32,289 bases of DNA, taken from Planctomycetota bacterium (lineage in GTDB: Bacteria; Planctomycetota; Phycisphaerae; WQYP01). A program made the position numbers and the translations under genes. The stretch's first letter is position 1. Each line of letters begins with the position of its first letter. The stretch covers positions 1-32,289 of the forward strand of contig JAKAVA010000067.1 in assembly GCA_021827645.1 (NCBI GenBank). The letters are read 5' to 3'. Below the pieces are notes generated by a model. The model had not been told where the DNA came from, did no database searches, and was given only the letters and a program-made list of their open reading frames with translations. Below, piece after piece: positions 17,285-24,762 of this stretch.

Positions 17285-17785
17285 GTGTCACCCCTTCCGT
17301 ATGGGGGCAGCGACCGAATCGTCTTTCTTCGATCGCTCCCGCTGAGCAGCCTCCATGCCCTGCTGGTGGTGGCATGTACCATGGCCTTCTTTGTTTCGCT
17401 GGCCAGCGGGCATAGTGATGAAGGTACATTTGGCAAGCGGAGCCTCTCCGGCCCGCTATCGATGGTACGGCCCGCTGGCGGGATGCAAGTCGCTGCCACC
17501 ATAACCCCACAAGCCCCGCCCGATTCTGGCGCAACTTTTCGGAGTGCCGTTTTGCAGGTGATGGCAGGGGAGTCGCATGCGGAGAATCACACATCACTTG
17601 CATGTCGCAGCGGGGCGAGAGTCGATGCCATCACCGGCCGCGATCCGCACGACCGTGTGGTCTCAGGGGAGATTGAAATCAATCGTTGTCTGGTCTTATT
17701 GCCCGGCCCATCGGCCCGGCATCTGACGCGTTTCACATCAGGTTCTGCTCAGATTCCGCCTGCGAATTTTCCCCGACTTTGCTGA
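17285..17785 (+). CDS. Doubtful small open frame in the amt leader
   Basis: A GTG at 17285 would give 166 residues beginning MSPLPYGGSDRIVF, with a hydrophobic stretch (LHALLVVACTMAFFVSLASG) that could be a signal anchor. The remainder has no family I recognise and a mixed composition. No clear ribosome-binding site precedes the GTG. Its place just downstream of a sigma-54 promoter is the main reason to keep it; it may be noncoding leader. Confidence 0.2.
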   Translation: MSPLPYGGSDRIVFLRSLPLSSLHALLVVACTMAFFVSLASGHSDEGTFGKRSLSGPLSMVRPAGGMQVAATITPQAPPDSGATFRSAVLQVMAGESHAENHTSLACRSGARVDAITGRDPHDRVVSGEIEINRCLVLLPGPSARHLTRFTSGSAQIPPANFPRLC

Positions 17786-18010
17786 ATCCTTATTGAATTT
17801 TCCGGTCCGTCCGGTCGTGGTCAGAGGCATGCAACCCGCACGCACTGACTTGGAGATATGCGGCTTTCCGGCCGCAGGATGTTGCTGAAGGAGGTGGTGG
17901 TTGTCCAAGGTGACATAAAGAAAAGATTCCTATGGAGAGGCCCGTGCGTTGCGGGAAATCTAAGTTCGTCCTTGTTTTGTCGTGATCGATTTTATTTCGG
18001 AGGATTGCTC

Positions 18011-19564
18011 ATGCGTCCAACCAAATGGTTTACCCACAGAAAAATGAAATGGATGGCGTACATCGGCCTGATGCTGATGTTCACCATGCTGGCGGCCCCG
18101 CTGTTGGCCCAGACCGTGGCGCCCACGCCGCCAACTTCAACTCCTGCTGCAGCTCCTGCTGCAACCGCAGCCCCCGCGGCCGCCGGTGCGGCAACTGCCG
18201 CCGCTGCAGCCACAACACCCGCGGCCAGTGCGCCAGCGACAACGGCTCCCAATTGGGCCACCCCCGCTTGGCTTTCGCACGGCGATACGGCGTGGCAGCT
18301 AACGGCCGCCACCATCGTCGGCATGCAAAGTATCCCCGGCCTGGCCATTCTTTATGGCGGCGTGGTGAAGAAAAAATGGGCCATCAACTCGGCCTTTATG
18401 GTCTTTTACGCCTTTTCCGCCGTGCTGATCGTCTGGCTGCTCTGGGCTTACAACATGGGCTTCGGACCGCAATGGTTCCCATTCCTCGGGCATCCAGCCC
18501 CCATAGCCAGTATGTCAGATGAGCTTGTGCAGGCGAGCATACCTGCGGCCGGTGCAACCGCAGGCTTTCCGATGTCGGCGATGGTTTACTTCCAATTTGT
18601 ATTTGCCGCCATCACCGTCATTCTATTTGCCGGTTCACTCTTCGGCCGCATGAATTTCCTCGCATGGATTATCTTCGTGCCGCTGTGGATGACCTTCTCC
18701 TACACCGTCGGTGCTTTCAGCCTGTGGGGTGGTGGGTTCCTCGGACAGATGGGAGTCATCGACTATTCAGGTGGATACGTCATTCACCTCGCTGCCGGTG
18801 TTACCGGATTTACCGCTGCGGCCATCATCGGCCCGCGCCTACCGCAGGACCGGGAAAACTTCCGCGCCAACAACATCCTGATGGTGCTCGCCGGTGCGGG
18901 TCTGGTATGGCTCGGTTGGAACGGCTTTAACGGTGGCGACCCGTATTCCGCCAACGCCGACGCCGGTGCTGCCGTGCTTAACACCAACGTTGCCACGGCT
19001 ATGGCCCTGCTCGTTTGGATGTTCCTGGACTACATCAAATACGGTAAGCCGTCTGTTCTCGGTGCCGTCAATGGCATGGTGACCGGTCTGGTGGGCATTA
19101 CCCCCGGCGCCGGTGTGGTCAATGGTTACGGCGCACTTGCCGTGGGCGTTGTGTGCGCGGCCGTGCCGTGGTTCACCATGAACATTTTGGGTAAGAAACT
19201 CGCCATCTTCAAAAAGGTGGACGATTGCCTGGGTGTCGTGCATACGCACGGATTTGCCGGCCTCTTCGGAGGCATTATGACCGGTATCTTCGCCACCAAG
19301 ATTGGCTGCGCCGCATTCGGCCTGACGAATCCGGGCGGTCTGCTGGCGGGGAATCCGAAGCAGGTGTGGCTGGAACTCGTCGGCGCCGCATTCATCATCG
19401 GCCTCAACGTGGTGGTGACGACGGTTCTACTGTACCTGATCAAACTGTTTATCCCGCTGCGTATGTCGGATGAAAAACTGCGCGTCGGTGATGCCGCCGT
19501 CCACGGTGAAGAGGCCTACGGCCTTGCCGAGGACGATATCAGCGAAGGTGCAGTTACTGCCTGA
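18011..19564 (+). CDS. amt: Ammonium transporter Amt with signal peptide
   Basis: Inner-membrane channel for ammonium uptake, 517 residues. The start at 18011 follows GGAGG by about 8 bases; upstream in-frame codons from 17858 are rejected. Residues 1-34 form a signal peptide (hydrophobic about 13-33, ending PLLAQ). A 45-residue Ala/Thr/Pro-rich stretch (about 36-80) precedes the first of about eleven membrane segments. The twin pore histidines are H259 in GGYVIHLAAG and H413 in VVHTHGFAGLFGG. GWNGFNGGDPYSAN (302-315) and the cytosolic tail with VGDAAVHGEEAYG are typical. Two P-II genes follow; P-II T-loops block Amt pores when nitrogen is plentiful. A strong terminator separates amt from them, so they may be made in different amounts. 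Confidence 0.96.
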   Translation: MRPTKWFTHRKMKWMAYIGLMLMFTMLAAPLLAQTVAPTPPTSTPAAAPAATAAPAAAGAATAAAAATTPAASAPATTAPNWATPAWLSHGDTAWQLTAATIVGMQSIPGLAILYGGVVKKKWAINSAFMVFYAFSAVLIVWLLWAYNMGFGPQWFPFLGHPAPIASMSDELVQASIPAAGATAGFPMSAMVYFQFVFAAITVILFAGSLFGRMNFLAWIIFVPLWMTFSYTVGAFSLWGGGFLGQMGVIDYSGGYVIHLAAGVTGFTAAAIIGPRLPQDRENFRANNILMVLAGAGLVWLGWNGFNGGDPYSANADAGAAVLNTNVATAMALLVWMFLDYIKYGKPSVLGAVNGMVTGLVGITPGAGVVNGYGALAVGVVCAAVPWFTMNILGKKLAIFKKVDDCLGVVHTHGFAGLFGGIMTGIFATKIGCAAFGLTNPGGLLAGNPKQVWLELVGAAFIIGLNVVVTTVLLYLIKLFIPLRMSDEKLRVGDAAVHGEEAYGLAEDDISEGAVTA

Positions 19565-19609
19565 CAAGGCGCTCTTTTCGGCGGCTCTCCGCCGCCTGAC
19601 GGAACATCT

Positions 19610-19647
19610 GCGGCCGGGGATTTAATACTCCCCGGCCGCTTTCATTT
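19610..19647 (+). terminator. Rho-independent terminator after amt
   Basis: Perfect 11-bp stem, GCGGCCGGGGA (19610-19620) with TCCCCGGCCGC (19629-19639), an 8-base AT-rich loop and a following TTTCATTT. A smaller hairpin (GGCGG/CCGCC, 19580-19593) lies just before it. It should stop or reduce read-through from amt into the P-II genes. Confidence 0.8.
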
Positions 19648-19731
19648 CCCGAATCGGCAAATGCCTGTAGAATCCAAAATTGCAGTGCCCCGCTCCAGGG
19701 CGGCGGGCGGCGTAGACGAGGTGCAGTATTC

Positions 19732-20085
19732 ATGAAATGGATCATCGCCATCATACAACCCCAACGACTGGAATCGGTGAAGCTGGCGCTCACCGAGGCG
19801 GATATTTTTCGCCTTACTGTTTCCGATATTCAGGGGTACGGGCGGCAGAAGGGACACACGGAATTTTTCCGCGGAGACCCATCTCAAACCAACCTGATCC
19901 GCAAGGTTCGGCTCGATATCGCCGTCGATGATAAACAGGTTCAGCCGACCATCGACGCCATCACCCGCGCCGCCCGCACTGGATCTGGGGGCCGGGGACA
20001 GGTGGGGGATGGCAAAATTTTTGTCCTGCCAATTGAAAACGCCATCCGCATCAGCGACGGTGTTTCAGGGGCGGAGGCGATCTGA
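19732..20085 (+). CDS. glnK: P-II nitrogen regulatory protein, first copy
   Basis: P-II proteins sense ATP/ADP and 2-oxoglutarate and control Amt and nitrogen enzymes. The 117-residue protein has the P-II core: GYGRQKGHTE in the T-loop with Q39, R47 and K58 (2-oxoglutarate and Amt contacts), AARTG, and GDGKIFVLP. Position 51, the uridylylated Tyr of enterobacterial P-II, is Ser. Position 49, the phosphorylated Ser of cyanobacteria, is Asp. Position 46 is Phe instead of Tyr. The B-loop between AARTG and GDGK is five residues longer than in E. coli GlnB. GAGGTG lies about 8 bases before the ATG. Confidence 0.95.
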   Translation: MKWIIAIIQPQRLESVKLALTEADIFRLTVSDIQGYGRQKGHTEFFRGDPSQTNLIRKVRLDIAVDDKQVQPTIDAITRAARTGSGGRGQVGDGKIFVLPIENAIRISDGVSGAEAI

Positions 20086-20171
20086 AACGAGGCGATATTT
20101 ATTCCGGCCGGGTATAACATCTGTTGGCCACGCAGCGCCGGTTTGCAGTTCTTGTTTTTGGGGGTATCAGC

Positions 20172-20525
20172 ATGAAGTGGATCATCGCGATTGTTCAGCC
20201 ATACCGTCTGGATGCCATCAAAATGGCCCTGAGCGAAGTTGAGGTGTTTCGCCTCAGCGTCAGCGACGTGCAGGGGTACGGGCGGCAGAAGGGGCACACC
20301 GAATACTTTCGCGGCCAGGCGATGCACGTCAATCTTATCCGTAAAGTGCGCCTCGATATTGCCGTTAATGACAATTTCGTGGAGCCGACCATCTCGGCTA
20401 TTCTCAAGGCGGCCCGCACCGGCGCCGACGGCAAGGGACAGGTGGGGGATGGGAAAATTTTCGTCCTGCCGCTGGAATCGGTTATCCGTATCAGCGATGG
20501 TACCACCGGCTCTGATGCGATTTAG
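20172..20525 (+). CDS. glnK: P-II nitrogen regulatory protein, second copy
   Basis: 117 residues, about 70% identical to the first copy by ungapped hand alignment, so a tandem duplicate. The start at 20172 is set by alignment and by GGGGG upstream; the longer frame from 20124 adds 16 unrelated residues. T-loop GYGRQKGHTEYFRG keeps Q39, R47 and K58. Position 51 is Met and position 49 is Gln, so the known modification sites are missing here too. The B-loop has the same five-residue insertion. Most differences between the copies lie in the T-loop (49-53) and the second alpha/beta repeat, which hints at different partners. Confidence 0.95.
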   Translation: MKWIIAIVQPYRLDAIKMALSEVEVFRLSVSDVQGYGRQKGHTEYFRGQAMHVNLIRKVRLDIAVNDNFVEPTISAILKAARTGADGKGQVGDGKIFVLPLESVIRISDGTTGSDAI

Positions 20526-20690
20526 GCAGGCACTTTTGACAGCAGACCGGGTGGTTCTGCCCGCCGTAATTTGCGGAGTTAAGCGGCCTTCGATGCATCG
20601 ATTTCTTCCGCGGGTGCATGGCATGACAGGCAGAGGTGGAGCCGAGTGCTCCGTGATGCTTGTCGGATAATTTGTCTGGCTTAATACAGT

Positions 20691-23180
20691 CTACTGCAAT
20701 TGCCACTTGCGGCGGAGGAGCCACTCGACCGAGATCACGGCGACAAACAGCAGGAAACAGAGCGGGTTGTTGTAAAGCGGGAACGATGTCCGCCGAATTT
20801 GATTTTGTTTCGGCAGCGAGGCATTGAGGCGCTGGCCCAATGCCCCGATGGAATCCAGCCGGCTGTAGGTTCCGCCGGTCAGCCGGGCGATCCGCTGCAA
20901 AATTTTCGGCTCGGCGGCGAGCCTGCTCATTTCGGTCTGCGGCGGGATAACAAAAATTTCAGTCTTGTCCGTTCCCAGCAGTTTGCCTCCCTTTTTGGCG
21001 GTAAACACAAGGGTATATTTGCCGGCCAAGGTGGGGCTGATATTGCGTTTATACATGCCGATGTTGTGCCGCTCCGCGCGCATGTAAAGCGTGCGGGTTT
21101 TGCCATCTGGCAGTGTTTCAAGCACGCGGGTATGGGCAAAACGTGTGGACTGGCCGTTCATATCCGTCACCTGGGCACGGAGGCGTACCACCTGGCCGGG
21201 GCGATAGCGCTGGCGGCGGATCATGGCGGTCACGGACGGGCCGGAGGCGGTCTTAATTTTGCTCTCTCCGGCAAGCCAGCGGATAAGCTGGCCCCAGAAA
21301 CGATGGTACGGAGATTCATTGCCGAGCGTGCGCAGCTCCAGTTGCCACCGGTACGTGGTATCAGCGGCAAACGCGGCGGATCGGCCTTTGCCGTAATGTC
21401 CGACGGCGAGAATGATGGCCGGGACGCCATGGACATTCTCCTTCGGGTCAACGAGCAGACTCTGGCCCGCAGGTGCGAGGCCGGCAAACGCCACGCCTCC
21501 ATCCAGATCGGGCAGTGCACGCTGCGGGTGTCCACCGCCGGGCGGGATGAACCAGGGGGTGATCCCCGCAAAAATAGGGCTCTGACGGCCGAATGGCGTA
21601 AGCTCCGGGACAAACGGGAGCGAAAGCTGACTGGGGTGGACGGTCGAGAGTTTAATGGGAAACACCGCGGCCATGGATGTATTGCCCCAGCCGCCCGAGG
21701 CAAAATTCTGCATGCCGCCGATCATTAAAAATCCAGCGCCGTCCTTAACGGCCTGCCGCATCTCCCGGCGCTGATCGGCCGAAAAGAAATTTGCCGCCGT
21801 ATCGCCGAGAATAATCACCTTGAACTGCCGCCACTGGGCGAGCGTCTGCGGCAGGGCGGTTAATTTTCCATGCATACCCCGAACCATGAAATAGCCCGGG
21901 CGGGTTTGAATCAGGCTCACCAGATTCACATTCGGATCGGTGGCGAGATCCTCCTCCAGCGGACCGACTTCCGGGCGGATTTGGGCTTCAATGTACAGGA
22001 CGCTGATCCGCGGATTGGTGATTAATATCGGAAACTGCTGGGTATTGCCGGCGGTGGACCGTTCCTGCGGGACGGCCGGAATATAGACGGTAAGCAGAAG
22101 TCGGCCGACTTTATGTGGCGTGATGTGCAGTTTGATGATCTGCGGGGCCGGCCCGGATTGAAGCACGAGTTGTTTGGACTTCAGCAGCGTCTTTTTGTGA
22201 AGAAGCTGCACCTGCACGGTGCGGTCATCCAGTGCGGTAGAGCGGATGTGCACCGAAAGGGTGATGCGGGTATTCACCGGTGCGGACTGGGGGCCGTTGA
22301 TGCGGACGATATTAATTTCCGGTACGCCTTTGGCATGGGTGGAGGTTGATCCGACGCGAACGGTGAAGACCTTCACGCCCAGATGGGCGAGTGTCCGCAG
22401 CGGCGTGGGGCCGTTCTGAATTCCATCGGAAAACAGCACAACCTCGCGTGCGCCGTTGTTGGCAGCGAGCTTGATTGCGGTGGGCAGATCGGTCTGATCG
22501 CCGTCGGGGGCAATCGTGCTGTACTCGCGCTCGTCGGTTAACGGCGCGTTGTGCTTGCCGTCGTACGCGAAATATTCAATCTGAAAATGATGCCGGATGA
22601 TGTGCGAAAGTTGGCGAACGGCCATCACGCTTTCGAGATAGCGGCTCGGGGCGTTGGCCTGATCGTTGACGCTCATGGAGCCGGAGGCATCAATGACCAT
22701 GCCGATCTTCGTCAGGCGATGGGGGGTGGTCACCCAGGCCAGTGCAGGCTCGAACATCATCAGCAGCAGAAATACGATCCCCGCGCTGCGGAGCAGCAGA
22801 AGCGACATCATCCGGCGGCGTCCCAGAAACCGGTACACGCGCTGATAGAAAATCCAGATTGCCGCGATCAGCAGGGCGGCGGTGATGAGCATCGCCGCAA
22901 GGTGCCCCGAGGTGGAAGGGAGCATCCAACCCGCAGCGGCATAAATGACGGCAACGATGCCGATGGACGCGGGTATCCATGGGGACGGCGGTTTATCAGC
23001 CGAGGCCGCAGGGGATGTGGGAGGAAGGTCGGGGCGGGACAATGCGGCCGAGCGCCATTGCCGCACCGCATACACAAGCAGGGCGATGCCGACAACGGCA
23101 TTAACCAATGCCCACCAGGCAAATCCATTCTGCCCGAGGAAGTTCAGTGAGACATCGGCCAATATTTCGTGTTGCATCAT
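20691..23180 (-). CDS. Large membrane protein with VWA domain and glutamine amidotransferase-like region
   Basis: 829 residues. Membrane segments are predicted at about 21-40, 70-90, 93-112 and 125-146, with one at the C-terminus (about 803-820) followed by RRKWQLQ. A von Willebrand factor A domain follows the fourth segment, with the MIDAS motif DASGS at 164-168, a Thr in DQTDLPTA, and SDGIQNG. The middle part (ISVLYIEAQIRPEVGPLEEDL to GYGKGRSAAFAAD-like GHYGKGRSAAFAADTTYRW) resembles the class I glutamine amidotransferase-like domain found in such proteins, with MIGGMQNFASGGW but no obvious catalytic Cys. Ig-like extracytoplasmic segments follow. Planctomycetes often carry such proteins beside MoxR and DUF58 genes; neither is here. 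Function is unknown. Two ATGs are adjacent (23180, 23177). Confidence 0.8.
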   Translation of the reverse strand: MMQHEILADVSLNFLGQNGFAWWALVNAVVGIALLVYAVRQWRSAALSRPDLPPTSPAASADKPPSPWIPASIGIVAVIYAAAGWMLPSTSGHLAAMLITAALLIAAIWIFYQRVYRFLGRRRMMSLLLLRSAGIVFLLLMMFEPALAWVTTPHRLTKIGMVIDASGSMSVNDQANAPSRYLESVMAVRQLSHIIRHHFQIEYFAYDGKHNAPLTDEREYSTIAPDGDQTDLPTAIKLAANNGAREVVLFSDGIQNGPTPLRTLAHLGVKVFTVRVGSTSTHAKGVPEINIVRINGPQSAPVNTRITLSVHIRSTALDDRTVQVQLLHKKTLLKSKQLVLQSGPAPQIIKLHITPHKVGRLLLTVYIPAVPQERSTAGNTQQFPILITNPRISVLYIEAQIRPEVGPLEEDLATDPNVNLVSLIQTRPGYFMVRGMHGKLTALPQTLAQWRQFKVIILGDTAANFFSADQRREMRQAVKDGAGFLMIGGMQNFASGGWGNTSMAAVFPIKLSTVHPSQLSLPFVPELTPFGRQSPIFAGITPWFIPPGGGHPQRALPDLDGGVAFAGLAPAGQSLLVDPKENVHGVPAIILAVGHYGKGRSAAFAADTTYRWQLELRTLGNESPYHRFWGQLIRWLAGESKIKTASGPSVTAMIRRQRYRPGQVVRLRAQVTDMNGQSTRFAHTRVLETLPDGKTRTLYMRAERHNIGMYKRNISPTLAGKYTLVFTAKKGGKLLGTDKTEIFVIPPQTEMSRLAAEPKILQRIARLTGGTYSRLDSIGALGQRLNASLPKQNQIRRTSFPLYNNPLCFLLFVAVISVEWLLRRKWQLQ

Positions 23181-23291
23181 CCACGCATACTCGCACAGGA
23201 TAAACGCATTGGACGGTCAAATGTTGTCCATGCCCGGCACCGAGCCCCGCCGCCATGTCCCCTCAAGCCGCGGAAGCCGGCTGCCTGAAAG

Positions 23292-24629
23292 CTAAAAAAG
23301 CGGGTTGATCAACATGCCCGTCGCCAGTTTTGGGTAAAAAAATGTGCTTTTCTGGGGCATCAGCTCGTTATGGTGGCACAAATCCCGCACAGCCTGCAAC
23401 GGCGTCGGCTGTAGGACAAAGCCCGCCTGGTGATGGGCATGGCGGCAAAGATGCAGCGCATCTTTCGCCTCATGCGGAAACGCCCATTGGAGTTCGCCCT
23501 CGGGCGCAAACTGCGGCTTGACGATCCGATCAAAAATCAGTTCCTGCAGGATGGCCACATCCAAAGCCCGCCACTCGGCGGAGTGAATCGCGATGGACGC
23601 TGAAGCGGCAAATTCCTTCAGCGGATCATCATTCGTGGGTTTGACGATGATGGCCTGGTCGGACTTTGGCTCGTAGACTGCCATCGCATGGTTGCCCCAC
23701 GACGCGAGGCGTTTTTCAAGCTCGGGGAGCTTGTCGCCGGGGAATTTTTCCGGTGCCGCCAAAATGAGTCGAGAGCCGGCGGCGGCGAGGAAGGCATCCA
23801 GCGAGAAGCCTTTGAGATTGGAAACCGTTCGATGCGTCGGCATGATGATCAGGCCCGGGTCCTGCATGGCTACCAGCACAAACATGACGAAATTGGCAGG
23901 ATGATCATGCGGCAACGGGCCCGATGTGTTTTCAAGTTCGCGCCGGTAATTGAGTGAAGTTCCATAGCGGTGGTGCCCGTCGGCAATATAGAGATGCTTT
24001 TCTGCAAGCAGTTTTCGCACCTGATGGATAGCCGCTGCGTCGGTAACCCGCCACAGAGACGACTTCACCTCGCTGCGGCCGTCCATTGAAGGGAGTGATG
24101 CATGCGCCACGGGCGCCCCAAGGCCGGTAAAGAGTGTGCCGGTGACGGTATTCTGCGGATCATCATAGAGCCCGAAGACGGGCGACAGATTGCACCGCGT
24201 GGCCCGCGTCAGCAGCAGCCGATCCTCCTTGGGACCGCTGAAAGTTTGCTCATGCGGATGGATGGTGCCGGTGGGCCCAAACTCCTCCAGTCGCACGCGG
24301 CAGAAAAGGCCACGCCGCTGATACACCCGCCCTTCATGCGTGTACGTTTGTTCATACGGATACAGGCCCGGAACATCATCACGCCGCAAAATACCGGATG
24401 AGAGCCATTGCGTAAGCTGATCGGCGGCCTGCTGATACGCGGTTGCCGGCCCGGCAACCTTGGGCGGAACGTGCGGCAGATCGACAGCCACGATGTTGTG
24501 TGCATTTCGGGTCAGCATCGCCTGCTTATCTTTTAGCTCCAGCACGTCGTACGGCGGAGAAACAAGTTCCGTCTGATCCAAAGCCGGATACCGAATTGCA
24601 CTCATCGGTTGTATGTCAGCCACACCCAT
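23292..24629 (-). CDS. DUF1015 family protein
   Basis: 445 residues, soluble. Conserved DUF1015 blocks are SPPYDVL (24-30), IHPHEQTFSGPKEDRL (123-138), RCNLSPVFGLY (145-155) and IADGHHRYGTSLNYR (215-229). The family is widespread and often lies near serine or phosphoserine metabolism genes in other bacteria, but here it sits between the VWA protein and gyrA. The biochemical role is not established to my knowledge. The start is uncertain: AGGAA directly abuts the ATG at 24629 and is better spaced for a GTG two codons later. Confidence 0.9.
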   Translation of the reverse strand: MGVADIQPMSAIRYPALDQTELVSPPYDVLELKDKQAMLTRNAHNIVAVDLPHVPPKVAGPATAYQQAADQLTQWLSSGILRRDDVPGLYPYEQTYTHEGRVYQRRGLFCRVRLEEFGPTGTIHPHEQTFSGPKEDRLLLTRATRCNLSPVFGLYDDPQNTVTGTLFTGLGAPVAHASLPSMDGRSEVKSSLWRVTDAAAIHQVRKLLAEKHLYIADGHHRYGTSLNYRRELENTSGPLPHDHPANFVMFVLVAMQDPGLIIMPTHRTVSNLKGFSLDAFLAAAGSRLILAAPEKFPGDKLPELEKRLASWGNHAMAVYEPKSDQAIIVKPTNDDPLKEFAASASIAIHSAEWRALDVAILQELIFDRIVKPQFAPEGELQWAFPHEAKDALHLCRHAHHQAGFVLQPTPLQAVRDLCHHNELMPQKSTFFYPKLATGMLINPLF

Positions 24630-24762
24630 TTCCTTTCGTCATATTCACTCCACAGAGTGGAGAAACGTTTGAATTGCAGGCATGCGTCCTCGGACCGGTC
24701 ATTTTTACCCGCCCGTCGATTCGATGCGGGCGATGATGGTTAGCGCACAGCCGCTCCCCTGC

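Larger units (their letters stand above)
16723..18010. other. Long region between the PIN cassette and amt
   Basis: Nearly 1.3 kb without a confident gene. It holds an NtrC-like site (16979-16995), a sigma-54 promoter (17146-17161), one weak open frame (17285-17785) and the amt ribosome-binding site GGAGG about 8 bases before 18011. The promoter of the minus-strand PIN cassette should lie at its left end, but no convincing hexamers were seen. Confidence 0.5.

Noticed and set aside
17858-18010. Longer start for amt
   Set aside because: The extra 51 residues are not signal-like; GGAGG and a proper signal peptide support 18011.
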